In this document: one piece after another, positions 19,833-32,947 of the stretch
Position numbering within the stretch: position 1 is the first letter of the stretch
Layout of the letters: each line of letters opens with the position of its first letter
Assembly (NCBI GenBank): GCA_027924645.1
Contig: BSBN01000047.1
Span: 4,836,001-4,900,000, forward strand
Length of the DNA stretch: 64,000 bases
Direction: 5' to 3'
Source: Cunninghamia lanceolata
Taxonomy: Eukaryota; Streptophyta; Pinopsida; Cupressales; Cupressaceae
Notes under the pieces: generated by a model
What the model was told of the DNA's origin: nothing
Databases searched by the model: none
What the model saw: only the letters and a program-made list of their open reading frames with translations
Made by a program: the position numbers and the translations under genes

Positions 19833-22698
19833 TGTTGGTTTTTTCTTCTGAATCAGCATTAGGGTTTGCCACTTCTAATGCACAGGCAAATTCAGCCAAC
19901 TAATACAGGAGGTTGCATGACCTACCTCCCCTTCACTTCTAGTTCTGCCGCACCAAGGGGGGTATCCCTATAGCTAAAGATGTAACCTTGACTAGCTCAA
20001 TGATAGAAAGATCTAACTTGACAATAACAGGCAAAATACTCTCATGTATGGACCAAGATCTGTATAATAGATCACAAGGTTGGCAACATTCTTGGACATA
20101 TGTGTCTGGTTGGGTATGAGAGTATGCAGGGGGTTCCTAATCCTACTCCTACACTAACAGGTGGAAGTGATGAGATGGGTGGACATAATGTCCTGGATGC
20201 AAGACAAGGGGTTTTGGCTCATAACTACTGACCCAGGAGCAGATTGGTGCCTATCCATTGGGCAAGGAGTCAACTAGATGTATACAACAGATGGTTTGCA
20301 ACTTTCACTCAAGTTTCAAGGGGTTGAACTGATGCTTGCCTTACAAACATCACCCAAGAATGGATATCTAACTACATCTACTTACAAATATCCATGCTGA
20401 CATGCAACCTTCTCCATGCTTGACCTAAAACAGTTTAATCCACTCCTTGAATGGAAGTTAGAGATCAGACATGCAGTATAGACATCTATACCCTAGAATC
20501 TATGAAACCCTTAGCAACCAGATTCAAAAGGAGAATAACATGCAGCAAATGGAGACAAGCAAATAGACACATGCAATATAGCATTTTTCATTTATATCAA
20601 CATGAAACTAAAAATATGTGCAAAATACATTCATGCTGCAACACATAAACTCCAAAATGGGATAAAACAACCAAGATCATGCCTTGTTCTTCATTATTTA
20701 CACAAAAAATGCCCAGGCCTTCAACAACCTCTAAATGGGTCACACAGTCCTCCTTAAAAAGCAGGAAGATGGACCCTCCTTACATTAATTGTAGGGCAAC
20801 CCCCCAAAGATATGACCAGATACAATGCACTACCAGGGGCACCGAAAACATTCAATGTAGCCGCACAGACAGGAGGGAAAGGACAGGCAAGATCTTGACC
20901 TGCAATGCCTCGTCATGATTTTCTATCTAAATCGAGTAGCTGGCGTGTCCCTTCGACCCATACCTCTGTGCAACTCTGCCATTAATGGCATACCAACTCA
21001 CAGCATCAGGACACAACAGTTGCATGTCATACAGACCCTCTTCTGCCATGAAACAAATAAAGAAACTGCAAAAACTCATCGCTTAAGTGTAGCAGTTAAA
21101 AACCTTTCTTCCCGCCAAGATTCATGGCTTAAATCATGCTGCAGAGTCGGGACCAATAAACACGTGCCACATAGACACCCCAATTTTCTACCACTGACTT
21201 TTCTGTAGCTCATTTGCCTTTCACAAAAAAGGAGGACACGTGGCATCCTCCGCAGTATCAACAATCAAGACAAGTGGCAACCCCCGCGGTCCCCCTTGAA
21301 ACACTAAGACCCTTTCATAAAACTCCAATGGAAGCTTGGTAGAGACAGACACATGGCAGGCTCCACACTCTCTTGAGAAACACTTGAAACAATATTGGGA
21401 CTCACGTGGAAGCAGCCACGTGTTGGGCTCCGCAGCGCCCATTAAAACTGTGTCTTTAAATGAAGTGGCCTCCGTAGGTGACACTTGTTGCAACCCACGG
21501 CATTTGAAACATGAGACACATTAAAATCGGGGCCCACAAACTCCTGCTCACCATCATAAAAGGGAAACAGGGGCAAGCCTTCAGAAGCTGACACTTGTCA
21601 AGCTCCGCAGCATCTCTTGAAACATTTAGAAACTTTTTGAAACTCTCGCGGAAGATGCCACGTGGCGCCTTCCGCGGGCCTCCTGAAACTTTAGTGAGTG
21701 CCCCCTGCATAGTGACACTTGGCACCTTCCGCCACACTTAGAAACAATGAAAGGGTCCCTTGAAACTCAAGCAGAGGCTGACACCTATCACCACCCACAG
21801 CAGGGACTTACCAAACCGGGACCCACCCTCACTTTGCCACACATTAAAACAAAAAAGAAACAAGGCGGAGGCTGACACGTGTCGGCCTCCACAGTCACAA
21901 CCAGGGGCACATGGCACTGTCTACAATAGCTTAGAAACTTTCTAAAACATGCCTCTGCAAGTGACATGCGGTACTTACCGTGCAAAGTAACTAGAAACTA
22001 TGCCGGAAACATTAAATACACATGGCACGATCCGTAGCTCTCAGACCCTTCACTGGGACCCACCCTTGCGTCTTCACTTAGCACCAAAACAAACAAGAAA
22101 CATTACGTAGGGGCCGACACTTGTCACTCTCCACAGCCACCGCTAAAGACACATGGCACCTCCCGTGCGCACATAGAAACATATTGGGAGTGTCTCGGCT
22201 GATGACACGTGGCATCTTCCGCGGGGAGCAGCTTGAAACATAATAGAAACATTTAAAGGGTCTTTGAAACACCAGTAGAGATTGACACCTGGCAAGCTCC
22301 GCGTTGCCAGTAACTTAAAGCAACAATAGAAACAGCCACTGCCACGCGACGCCTTCTGCGTTGAAGTTACCTGTTAGAAACAAAAGCGCAGCACAAACAG
22401 GGGCTCGACACTTGGCAGACCCGCAGCACTTTAAAACATGAGACCCTCTTAGCCACTCTTAGAAACATTCACAGTAACTGTAAACTATGACCCGATATGC
22501 ATTTTTTATGCATTTGACCCAATTTTTATCAATTTTCAGGGGCCGATGGAGATTTCTGACCTGCCACAACATATTTTGACTTGCACCTTAACTGATTTCT
22601 GGCATTTTTAACAACTACAAGGGCCAAAATGTGTCAGGATTTTTGGATTTTTGGGAGGAGACCTGACTCAAAACCCCAAACATAAATTATTACTAACA
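19833..22698 (-). repeat. Complete inverted 2.87-kb LTR of family I
   Basis: 2866 bp; on the plus strand it starts TGTTGGTTTTTTC and ends TACTAACA. It is the inverted counterpart of the LTR at 9406-19730, similar over its whole length with scattered, mostly transition, differences (my estimate is roughly 5-7% from samples). It has no element A insertion. The flanks of the inverted pair (GCCTA left, AGGTT right) do not form a TSD. Confidence 0.8.
21060..22440. promoter_or_regulatory. Mirror copy of the G-box/ABRE-like array
   Basis: Repeats of GACAC(G/T/A)TG(G/T)CA followed by CTCCGC-like sequence. Exact CACGTG occurs at 21161, 21403, 21417, 21659, 21876 and 22206, and GACACGTGGC at 21235. 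This orientation gives the cleaner consensus GACACGTGGCAxxxTCCGC. Confidence 0.6.
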
Positions 22699-24343
22699 AG
22701 GTTTAGCTCTCGGGTCCTATTATTGTATTTAGAGCATCTTGTGTGTTATTTTTGCTCCCGATGAGAAAACCCTTGGGTCTTGTGACAAATAGGACCTAGG
22801 GGTGCCAATTTAATGATCTCAAAGAAAAAAAGGTAGAGTGGACTTGGGTGCTAGCACCCTAGTGTTGTGTGGTTACACAACATGCCCCATTTTGACTTGA
22901 CAAAATAGGGACCCAACTTTTTGCTTGGCTTGTTCTTGGTTTTTCTGCTTTTTGGCGGTCTGGTAAAAGTAAGTCATGCAGGTGACCCTACATAAGGGGA
23001 CTGGGTAAGTCATCATGATGAGATCAGTTAGTCAAATTTAATATTTCATATCAATAACCTCGTGGTTGGAAAGAGTACAAAATTTTATGCAGGTTTGCCT
23101 TTTGGATCACCCTGATATTCCTTAGGGAATGAAAGTTATGACAAGTCAAAATCCTAGTCAAACCTGATATTCCGAGGGGGGTCACATTTCTTAACATCAG
23201 TCATCTTATGTAAAATCACCCTGATCCAATTTTATCACCCAATAATCATTTGGTCTGAAGCTTCGGACGTCAATTTTACATGATAGTGGTATTTACCCGT
23301 CAAACAATGTCATATATTTTGTGTAGGTCATATTTCAAATATCACCCGATCTTAAAAATATCACCTGATCTTCCGAATATCACCCTAGAGATAATATGAT
23401 GATGACATCATCCAATCCTGATGAACAAAGAAAATCACCCTGACGGTGACATCATCATCCTTTTTACCTCGCTGAGGTATGTTTAAAGTGATCACCCTTT
23501 TTTAAATAACATGACGGTGACATCATCCCAATCTTTCGAAAGGGGGTCACTTTAGTTTAGACGGGTCGTCTTAAAAATATCACCTGATCTTTAAAACATG
23601 ACCTGATATTTGAATATCACCCGATATTCTGAATATCACCTGATATTCTCAACATCACCCGATCTCTTCGACTTCAGTTTTCCCACTCAAAGACGGAGGG
23701 TCATATTACACATAGGGGGTCATATTTTGAATATCACCTGATATTCCAAACATCACCCGATCTTCCGAGGATCACCCCCCTCATCTTGCCCCATGACATT
23801 TAATGCACATAAATGCAGTAGGTGGATTCCTGCCGATTGCGAATGTGATGTGCACACCTAGCAACATCTGTAGATTCATGGCAAAAGATCAATGGTTCTA
23901 AATGATCTAACCCAGTTTTGCCCTAATTTACCCTACTAATGAGATATAAAGTGAATTTCCAAGGTCATTCTACATTTACCTGGGGATAAAACAAGAATTT
24001 ATAGAGCGCATACTCAAACCCTCATACGACCTACCTGCGGACGCATACAACCTACAGCAGAACAAAACACATGATTATCACCGGTATCTGAGCCCCTTTT
24101 TCATAATCATCAGCCTAATCCAGGAGATAAGCATTGTCAGGTAAGTAATTAAAAAACCTCTTGTTGTCATTTTCTGCATGTCCAGGTAGGATTCGTTTCC
24201 AATGGTTTTGCTCTATAAGTATGCATATCATGATGAAATGAAGATTAATAAGTATAATATGCATGATGCCATAAACGTATAATGCTGTATATGCATGCAT
24301 GTGGATATTGTGGTAAGACCAGTCATGTTCATTATAGGAATCC
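22699..24343. other. Non-coding stretch between the inverted LTR and gene E
   Basis: No gene recognised. It holds the ATCACCYGAT array (below) and, at 24078-24090, CGGTATCTGAGCC, which faintly resembles a tRNA-Met primer site ahead of gene E. It may be the LTR or leader of the element that carried E, but I found no matching copy downstream of E. Confidence 0.4.
23090..23790. repeat. Degenerate short-period array, core ATCACCYGATATTC
   Basis: About 20 copies of ATCACC(C/T)GAT followed by (A/C)TT(C/T)C, at 16-20-bp spacing in clusters (about 23335-23395, 23575-23665, 23730-23785) with looser copies between (TCACCCTGAT, GACGGTGACATCATC). Not a CRISPR: unit spacing is irregular and there are no unique equal-length spacers. 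Confidence 0.6.
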
Positions 24344-27130
24344 ATGGTGGATGTCAAGAAGAGAAAGTTTGAGTCAGAATTTCTTAAGTCGATGTTTGCT
24401 CAACCTGAGGGAGTGCAGTTCAAGTATGGTGTCATTGGAGACAGTCATCAGGGAAATACAGATTTAGTGGCATGGTCGTCGAAGATGCATAATGATAAAG
24501 AAAGTACCCTACTGGACTCCATATTTACATCAGGAATGTGGCATGCGGCTGGATTTCCTTGTTCCATGGAAACTCCAGAGTTGATAATTGAATGTGCCAG
24601 AAATTATAACCCTCAGACGAGGAGAGTAGAAAAACACGACAGGGTATATGCAAATCTGTCTATCAAGGGGATTGCAACTACTTTCAATCTCCCACTTGGA
24701 AAGAAGGTAGTCAGTATGGATCTGAAAAAACTGGAGATTGAATACATAAATAACAAAAAGACTACAAGAAGGAGGATGTATCAGTGGAGAGCAAAGAACA
24801 ACACTTACACTACCTCTACCAAATTACCAGTGCACCTGTACAAATTTGACTTTGATGATTAATATCAATATATGATTGCCCTACTCAGCAGAGTGATAGG
24901 CCAGCCTACTGCTGGAAGTTTCAAGGATTGGATGTATGGGGTCATCATGATGTGCATTTACACAGACAATAAGCCATTATGGGATAAAATCATCAGTGAT
25001 GCCCTAGATGAACAAATGATGAACTTAGGAGGCCTAGAGTGTGCATTTTACATGACTTCATATGTTGTATACTCATGTGCTTATAAGGGTACATCTGATG
25101 CACTAATTATAGTTGGAAAGATTGGTGGCAGTTTGAATGATGCCCATCTATGGGATCATTACCCTCAATTGTAGAGAACAATCTATCTCCCTAATTACAA
25201 ATTAGTGAATGATGCATTCTCTATGCATCTGGTCAGAACAATGGAGGAAGATAGAACTAAAAGACTGAGCATGGAAGCTCAGGAGGTGATATACAAGCAT
25301 GGTGCCTGGTTCATCTAGTTTGCCACATTTTCCTACATCAGAGTAGAAGGTTTTGAGGGACAGTCCTTAATGTTACCCAGGTACCCTACTGATGGGGTAG
25401 TCCTGATGGAGTTTATGAGACAAGTATCAACTATACTGGATGCATACAAAGAAAACAAGAAAATACCTCCAGTATTATTTCCAGTGACTATAGGGTGGTA
25501 CATATGCCCTGATTCTAAAAACATAAAGAGGGCCATAGCGGGTCTATACATGATGAACCTACAGCCATTCCCATTGGCCAGATCTATGACCCCTATGGAA
25601 GAATGCAAAAGATCATAAGCCAACCTATACATAAGAGGAACTTAGAGGATTTTTGGGTTGATTGTGAGGATGAAGCTGAAGTCAGAAGAAGAAAATATCA
25701 GAGACTCACCCTCAATTAGGTTAGGACATTTGATTGCATTCTAGTGCCTGCACAATTGAAGAAAGATGATGGCAAGTTATTGTCAAATGAATATGAAGAG
25801 AAAAAGGTGTATAATGACACCATTTTAGCCCCTAAATTGACGCAACCTGAAGATATTTCATTAGATAAGTTTACAGGTGGGGTGTTGCAGTTGACCCAAG
25901 AATGGGTAAATGAACAAATCAATACAATGAAGAAGAAGGGTATAGCCCTCATAGTAGATAACAAGAGGAAAAGGCAGGAGATTTTAGATGAAGAATATGA
26001 TGACTTTCTTGTAGAGAAGAGAGAATCCAATGGAGAAAGCCTGCCACCCCAGAAACAAAGCAAAGGACCCCCCAGAGGAAAGAAGAAAACTAATGATAGT
26101 CCTAAGGGGGTAATAGTTGAAAGAGTTGATACATTGGCTAAAGGTGCATCTGCATCAGCATAGGCGTCAGCCTCATCTACATAGCCTTTGATGGATGAAC
26201 CAAGAACGAAAAGAATCCTAAGGCCAGCCATAGAAACTGCAAGAGTATAGTATGAAGGCCAAACCTCATAGCAGAATGTGGAAGAAGATATCATTCTTGA
26301 GGAGGAACCAGTGGATAACGAGTTTGCAGAAGATGACCCCGTGATGGTCACAAGGAAGAGAAAAGCACCCCTGGTGGCATCACCACCTAAAAGATAGAGA
26401 ACATCTATGAGGGGTGAAATAAGACATGACCCTATAATTGTTGCAAGTATGGGCCTAACCGGTGTTTTCATTGATGTCAATATACGCATGTTGCATTAAT
26501 GAGAAGGATTAGATGAGCTATGTGCTGAGGATATTGAGAAAATTAGTCTCAATCAGGAACAGTGAAGAACAGTGATAACAAGAAGGTAAAATTCCTCAAT
26601 GGGTTGAGGATCAGAGGATGTGGTTTAAAGGGTTTGTAGATATAAGTCTTGAGATGCTCCAGTCAAGTTTTCAGAGGTCCGCATGAAGATCTGAAGAAGT
26701 TATGGTCACTCAAGTAGAACCGGTTCCGGTAGGTGTTCAAAGGTGACAGAGTGTCACAGATAGGTCTGGTGAGATCTAGAAATTCATTATCCCATTCTAC
26801 AGATTTGAGGGAGTGTTGAGGATGTCCCTGTGAAGTATCAAATAGATTAGTTTGTGGTTTGAAGGTCCGGAAGAGCCTATTCATTTGTGATAGTGTTGAC
26901 AAATTGTGTTCTTGAAGCTCCAGATGAAGGACAGAATAATTCCAGTAGGATGATGAAGTGCAGATGTTCTTGGTAATTCAGGGAAGGTTATGATGATCAT
27001 TGGATCATGTCCAGTTCATGTTGGTGGTCCCCATTGAAGTTAGAGTTTGCATTTGAAGAATAACTACCAGATATTGGTGTTCTTCTTGAGACTGGCTAAC
27101 CGGATGTATTACACGTCTTGCGGATGTTCT

Positions 27131-28424
27131 TGTTGGATCTAGGGCATACAACTGAGAGGGGGGGGTGAATCAGTTGTATAAAACTACTTGCTCTTTCAAA
27201 CACTTGATTCTTGTTGTTAGTTAGTAGCATATCAATTAATCATCCATGGAAGCATAATACATAAACACAAGAGCAGATAAGCATCAACACATTGAACACC
27301 AAGATTTTGACTTGGAAAACCCGGTTAAGGGAAAAACCACGGGGTGATTAACCCAAGAATTATTCTCTGTTAGAAGAATAAAGAAAAATAAATGGCACAT
27401 GCCAATTAGGGCTCACTGCCCGAGCACACTGCTCACAAAGAGGCCCACTGCCTACAAGGAGACACACTGTCTACAAAGTGATAAAAATCACAGTCTTGAA
27501 CTGGAGAATGACATCTCTACCATGTCCGGATCAGTTCCAATTAAGCCCAAAAACCTCTGTTCTGCCTTTCGCACTTCTCTTCGCTATGCCACACTCATCC
27601 ACACACCACACACTCCGAAATGAACTCACAGACCGTTATTTATACAAGACATCGACTTAGGATCAAACATCTAAGTTGGCAAACAATCATAAGAGTATCC
27701 GCAAGATGAACAACACATCTGGTCGGCCACCACAAGAACATTCGCAGGATGAACAACTCATCCGGTCGGCTAAACAGAGCAAGAACTTCATCCAGAAGAA
27801 TAACTTCAATTCCGGGCTCTACTATCAATGCGGATCAACAACACAACCTCAACACGATCCAGAAAACTTAACAAGCCTACCTGAATGTCCCGATAAATCC
27901 GTACTTCCTTTACTTGCTGGAATCTCTTGTCTTCCTCATCCGGAACTTCAAGAACACAGTCTGTCGCCACTGTCATAATGCAAGAGGTACTTCCGGACCT
28001 CCAAATCATACACAACTCGAGATGGCACATCACAAGGACATCCCAAATACTCTTTCCAATCCGCAGATTAGGATTGTACAATTCCGGACCTCACCGGACC
28101 TTTCTGTGATCCTCTGTCTCCTCTAAGCACTTGCCGGAACCGGTTCCACACAGACAGCCATAACTTCTTCAGGTCTTCATGCGGACCTCTGAAAACTTGA
28201 CTGAAGCATTTCAAGACTCATATCTGCAAACCCTTTACTCCGCATCCTCCGGTTCTCAACCTATCCAATATATTTGCCTTCTTCTCATCACTGTTCTTCA
28301 CTGTTCCTGACTGAGGGTAATTTTCTCAATATCCTCAACACACAGCTCATCCAATCCTTCTTGTCGATGTAATATGAGTATGTTGACATCAATGACAACA
28401 CTTGTTCACCTCATACTTGCAACA
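27131..28424 (-). repeat. 3' LTR of element C
   Basis: 1294 bp, minus strand, beginning TGTTGCAAGTATGAGG and ending CCTAGATCCAACA. Hairpin ATACAACTGA/TCAGTTGTAT around the C run. Confidence 0.9.
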
Positions 28425-28425
28425 A

Positions 28426-28735
28426 TCTCCCCCTTTGTCATTGATGGCAACATGTGATGTGAAAAACCATCAAGACAAGAACTTCTCCTTTCTGTCACAG
28501 CTCCCCCTATCAACAACAACTTTTTACATGTCTTCTCTCCCCCTTTGATTATTAACCACTTGTTTTTCACATGTCTTCTCTCCCCCTTTGACATCAATGG
28601 CAAAGGGCTCATACTTGCAATTCTAATACATCAGAATCATACCAGCTGCTCCCCCTTAGTAGCAGCTCCCCATCATCAATCCGGATCACAAGATATGACT
28701 GTGATATCCACTGGACTGATGCACATCAGTGCATC
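28426..28735 (-). other. 3' leader and polypurine modules of element C
   Basis: The minus-strand AAAGGGGGAGA (28436-28426) abuts the 3' LTR. Further GGGGGAG runs upstream at about 28503-28675 repeat with CATGTGAAAAA between them, as in D, F and G. No coding signal. Confidence 0.75.
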
Positions 28736-31700
28736 TTAGTTTATCACCGGAGGGGCCATGACCCCTAACTTCTCCCGGAGATATTCAAAAGAGTCCTTGG
28801 GAAGAGGTTTTGTAAAGATATCTGCAATCTGATCCTTGGAGGGAACATACTCCAATCTGACTTCTTCCTTGTTTACTTGTTCTCTCAAAAAGTGAAATTT
28901 GATAGATATGTGCTTAGTCTTAGAGTGCAATACCGGATTCTTAGAAATATTAATTGCACTTGAATTATCACAGAAAATTGTGATAGGCTCCTCATATTCA
29001 ACTTTGATGTCTCTTAGCATCTGCTTCATCCATAAGATTTGAGTGCAACTACCTGCTGCTGCAATGTATTCTGCTTCAGTTGTAGACAAAGATATTGCAT
29101 CTTGTTTCTTGCTTAGCCAAGAAACCAATCTCTTCCCCAAAAAGAATGCTCCACCACTAGTGCTCTTCCGGTCATCCACATCTCCTGCCTAATCTGCATC
29201 TGTGTAAGCATGAAGAGAGAAATTCGGATCTCTAGGGTACCATAGACCATACTCAACTGTTCCTTTCAAGTACCTAAAAATTCTTTTGATTGCCATAACA
29301 TGAGATTCTCTAGGATCAGCCTGGAATCTTGCCACAAGACCAACAGCCTGCATTATATCTGGTCTAGTTTGAGTGAGATACAACAATCCACCAATCATTG
29401 ATCTATATTTTGTCTGATCTGCCTTTGGAGAGTCATCATCTTTGCTTAACTTACATCCGGTTGCCATAGGAGTGTTCATAGGTTTTGTGTCTTCCATACC
29501 AAATTTTCTTAACAATTCTTTCACATATTTGGTCTAAGAAATGAAGATCCCTTCTTTTGTTTGAGTAATTTGCAGACCCAAGAAGAAATTCATTTCACCA
29601 AGCATAGACATTTCAAACTCACTTTTCATCTGATTTGCAAAAGTTTTGCACATACTATCTCTTCCTCCAAAAATGATATCATCCACAAACACTTCAACAA
29701 TCAATATGTTTTCATGATCAATTTTGAAATATAAGTTACTGTCAGCAGTACCTTTGTTGAATCCAATCTGCACAAGATGCTTATCCAACCTTTCATACCA
29801 TGCTCTTGGGGCTTGCTTTAATCCATACAAAGCTTTCTTCAACTTGCAGACCATATTATCATTATCAGACAGTTGAAATCCATCCGGTTGTTCAATGTAG
29901 ACTTCTTCTTCCAGATCACCATTTAGGAAGGCAGACTTGACATCCATCTGATATACCTTGAAGTCTTTGAAGGCAGCAAATGCAAGAAGTAATCTGACTG
30001 CTTCAATTCTTGCCACCGGAGCAAAAGTCTCTTCAAAGTCAATTCCTTCTATTTGAGAGTAGCCTTTGCAGACCAATCTAGCTTTGTTTCTGATTACTTC
30101 ACCAGCTTCATTTAATTTGTTCCGGAAGACCCACTTGGTTCCAATTACATTCCTGTCTCTAGGTCTGGGAACAAGATCCCAAGTATGATTTTTCTCAATT
30201 TGCATCAATTCATCTTCCATTGCTTTGGTCCAGTTTTCATCATTGCAGGCTTCATTTATTGTTTTAGGTTCAATCTTTGAAATCAGACAACATTCATCCT
30301 GATTTTTAGCAACATTCCTTCTAGTTTGTACAAATTTGCTTTTGTCACCTATGATCTGATCTTCAGAGTGGTTCAGTCTTACATACCTTGGAATTTTGGG
30401 AGTATCCTGCACTGCTGCTTCTTGATCAGGCTCATTCAAACCTATCTCCTCTTCCTGATTTACCGGATCAGGCTGACTCTGTCTCACCGGAGAGGATTGA
30501 GGTCCTTGAACACTGTCTTGGTCATCTTCATCAAACTCATAAAATCTTGAAGGCTTCTCAATTCCTTCATCAACTTTCACATTGGTGCTTTCTATCATCT
30601 TCCTCAATCTCTTATTGTAACATCGGTATGCTTTGCTTTGAGTGGAGTAACCCAAGAAAATTCCTTCATCACTTCTAGCATCAAACTTTCCTAGATCTTC
30701 ATCTCTTTTAATATAACACTTGCTACCAAATACTCTGAAATATTTCACAGTAGGAGTGATGCCAAACCAGAGTTCATAGGGGGTCTTACCGGTGTTGTTT
30801 CTTATTTGAACTCGATTGAGAGTGTAGACTGCAGTGCTGATAGCTTCCTTCCAAAACATTTGAGGAACATTTGCTTCCAACATCATTGTCCTGGCAGCTT
30901 CCTGAATGGTCCGGTTCTTTCTCTCAACCACTCCATTCTGCTGTGGAGTCCTAGGAGCAGACAACTGTCTCCTTATACCCTGCTTCTCACAAAAATCAAT
31001 GAACTCACCAGATGTAAATTCACCACCTCTATTAGACCTTAGACACTTTAGTTTTAATCCGGTTTGATTCTCTACCATAGCTTTGAAGATCTTGAATTTC
31101 TCAAATGCTTCTGATTTTTCTTTTAGAAAGGTAACCCACATCATCCGGGAATGATCATCAATTAGCAACATGAAATATATATCACCTTGCAGACTCTTGA
31201 TTCTTGTTGGACCACAGAGATCAGTATGTACTAATTCCAACAGTCCGGTAGAAGACTGATCTTTGCTTTTGAAAGAGACTCTACTTTGTTTACCTAGCTG
31301 ACATTCTTTGCACAAACTATTTGTAGGTTTCATCAATTTTGGAAGATCTCTTACGGCCTGAGTATTGCTTATCTTGATGATGTTATCAAAATTTACATGG
31401 CACATTCTTCTATGCCATAACCAACTCTGATCAATTTGAGCAAACAAACAACTTTTATTTGAACCAACCAGATGAAAGATATTACCTTTTGTCTGAGTAC
31501 CGGATGCAATCTCAGTTCCGGAGTTTGTAAAGATTCTGCATTTTCCATTTTTGAACCGGAGATCATAGCCTTTGTCCACCAACTGACCAACACTAAGAAG
31601 ATTGTGCTTCAATCCTTCAACATACAGTACGTTACCTGTTTTGCTCTTTCCATCGAAGGAAATAGTTCCCCTGCCTCTGATTCTACCAGCAGAATTGTCA

Positions 31701-32890
31701 CCAAACTTTACCATTCCTCCTTCATACCTTTCCAAATTCAAGAACTTATTCTTGTCACCAGTCATATGGTGAGAACATCCACTGTCAATAACCCAATCAT
31801 CCTTTTCTTCCACCTGAGCAGCCAAAGCTTTTTCAACAACTTTGTGATTGATAGATTCAGAGAGTATTGAATCTTCTTCCTTGATGGCAATAAACACCCA
31901 CTCATTTCCGGATTTGCTTCCTAGTTCTGATTCATCATCTGTTACTCCTTCATTGTCATCTTCTTCATGAACATAATAGCAATTCTTTTGAAACCTTTGT
32001 CTGTTAGTATTAGACCTTGCAGATCTTTCCGGACATCTTGAAGCAAAATGACCAATCTTATTGCAGTTGAAACACTTAAAGGGTAGTTTTCCTTCATACT
32101 TACCGGATCCTCTTGGCAGTCTCTTTGCAATGAGGGCTTCAAGTTGAGCTGTTTCTGCTTCTTCTTCTTCCATGTCTCTTCTTGCTTGATCATACCATGA
32201 CATTTTCCTTGATGAGTTTTCTCCCGGATCAAATCTCTGTTTGCCTTTCACATAGGCACTGGCTTTGAAAGCAGATTCAGTCTTGGGAGGATCATCTCCA
32301 AACTTGGTCATTTCAAATGTAGCTAGTTTGCCAGGCAGTTGTTCTCTTGTGACAGTTGTGTGGGCTCTGAATTCATCAATGGCAGCAACCTTGATTTTGT
32401 AGGCAGCAGGAAGAGATCTTAGGATTTTGCAGACAATCTCATTTTCATCTAAAGTTCCACCAGCATTTCTGATTCCACATACCAGCTCATTCACTCTTGG
32501 CATAAAGGTAGTGATGTTTTCATCATCTCTCATTTTCAATCTTTCAAATTTCCCTTTCAGACTTTGCAACCTTGCACTTTTGACAAACTCATCTCCTTCA
32601 TACAGAAGTTCCAGTTTAGTCAGGATCTCATATGCAGTTGGTAGGTCAATAACATTCGAGAGATCTGAGTCATTTGATGCACTTAGAAGAGCTTCCTTGG
32701 TTCGCAGATTGTTTTCAGCTTCTATGATTTCATTCAGAGTTGTCGGACCACCTTGTGGAGGTACATATGGTTTTGAAACCATAGCCAAATATGCTTTTCC
32801 CATACATTCCAAGTGACACTTCATGCGACCTTTCCAGAGAGTGAAGTTGGTTCCATCGAACTTCGGACTATCCTTCTTGTATGACGACAT
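28736..32890 (-). pseudogene. Copia gag-pol polyprotein of element C, two stops
   Basis: One frame of 1385 codons from [16 protein letters not shown] (ATG at 32890). Order: UBN2 gag (~20-210); CCHC knuckle [14 protein letters not shown] (~275); aspartic protease [14 protein letters not shown] (~370); GAG-pre-integrase HRRMCHVNF (~490); integrase core with HTDLCGP and [12 protein letters not shown]; reverse transcriptase with [19 protein letters not shown] and FVDDIIFGG; RNase H with DDRKSTSGGAFFLGK, TTEAEYIA and CDNSSAI; end PSKDQIADIFTKPLP. This PR-INT-RT-RH order defines Ty1/copia; a Tork-like clade is my best guess. Two defects are nonsense: CAG-type to TAG near 29533 and Trp to TAG near 29189. 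A third is missense: the integrase block RSNRGGEF has Asn where D and G have the catalytic Asp. It is the nearest thing here to an autonomous helper but is inactive as read. Confidence 0.9.
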
Positions 32891-32933
32891 CCTGGATCTC
32901 CTCAAGCGGTTAAGCTCCTATCAGAGGAACTTA

Positions 32934-32945
32934 GCTCTGATACCA
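32934..32945 (-). other. Primer-binding site of element C
   Basis: Minus-strand TGGTATCAGAGC, two bases from the 5' LTR; initiator tRNA-Met type. Confidence 0.9.
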
Positions 32946-32947
32946 AT

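Noticed and set aside
23090..23790. CRISPR-like array
   Set aside because: Unit spacing is irregular, units are degenerate, there are no unique spacers of constant length, and the context is a plant genome.
24078..24090. tRNA-Met primer site for an element carrying gene E (CGGTATCTGAGCC)
   Set aside because: Two mismatches in the core and no LTR end before it; too weak to call.
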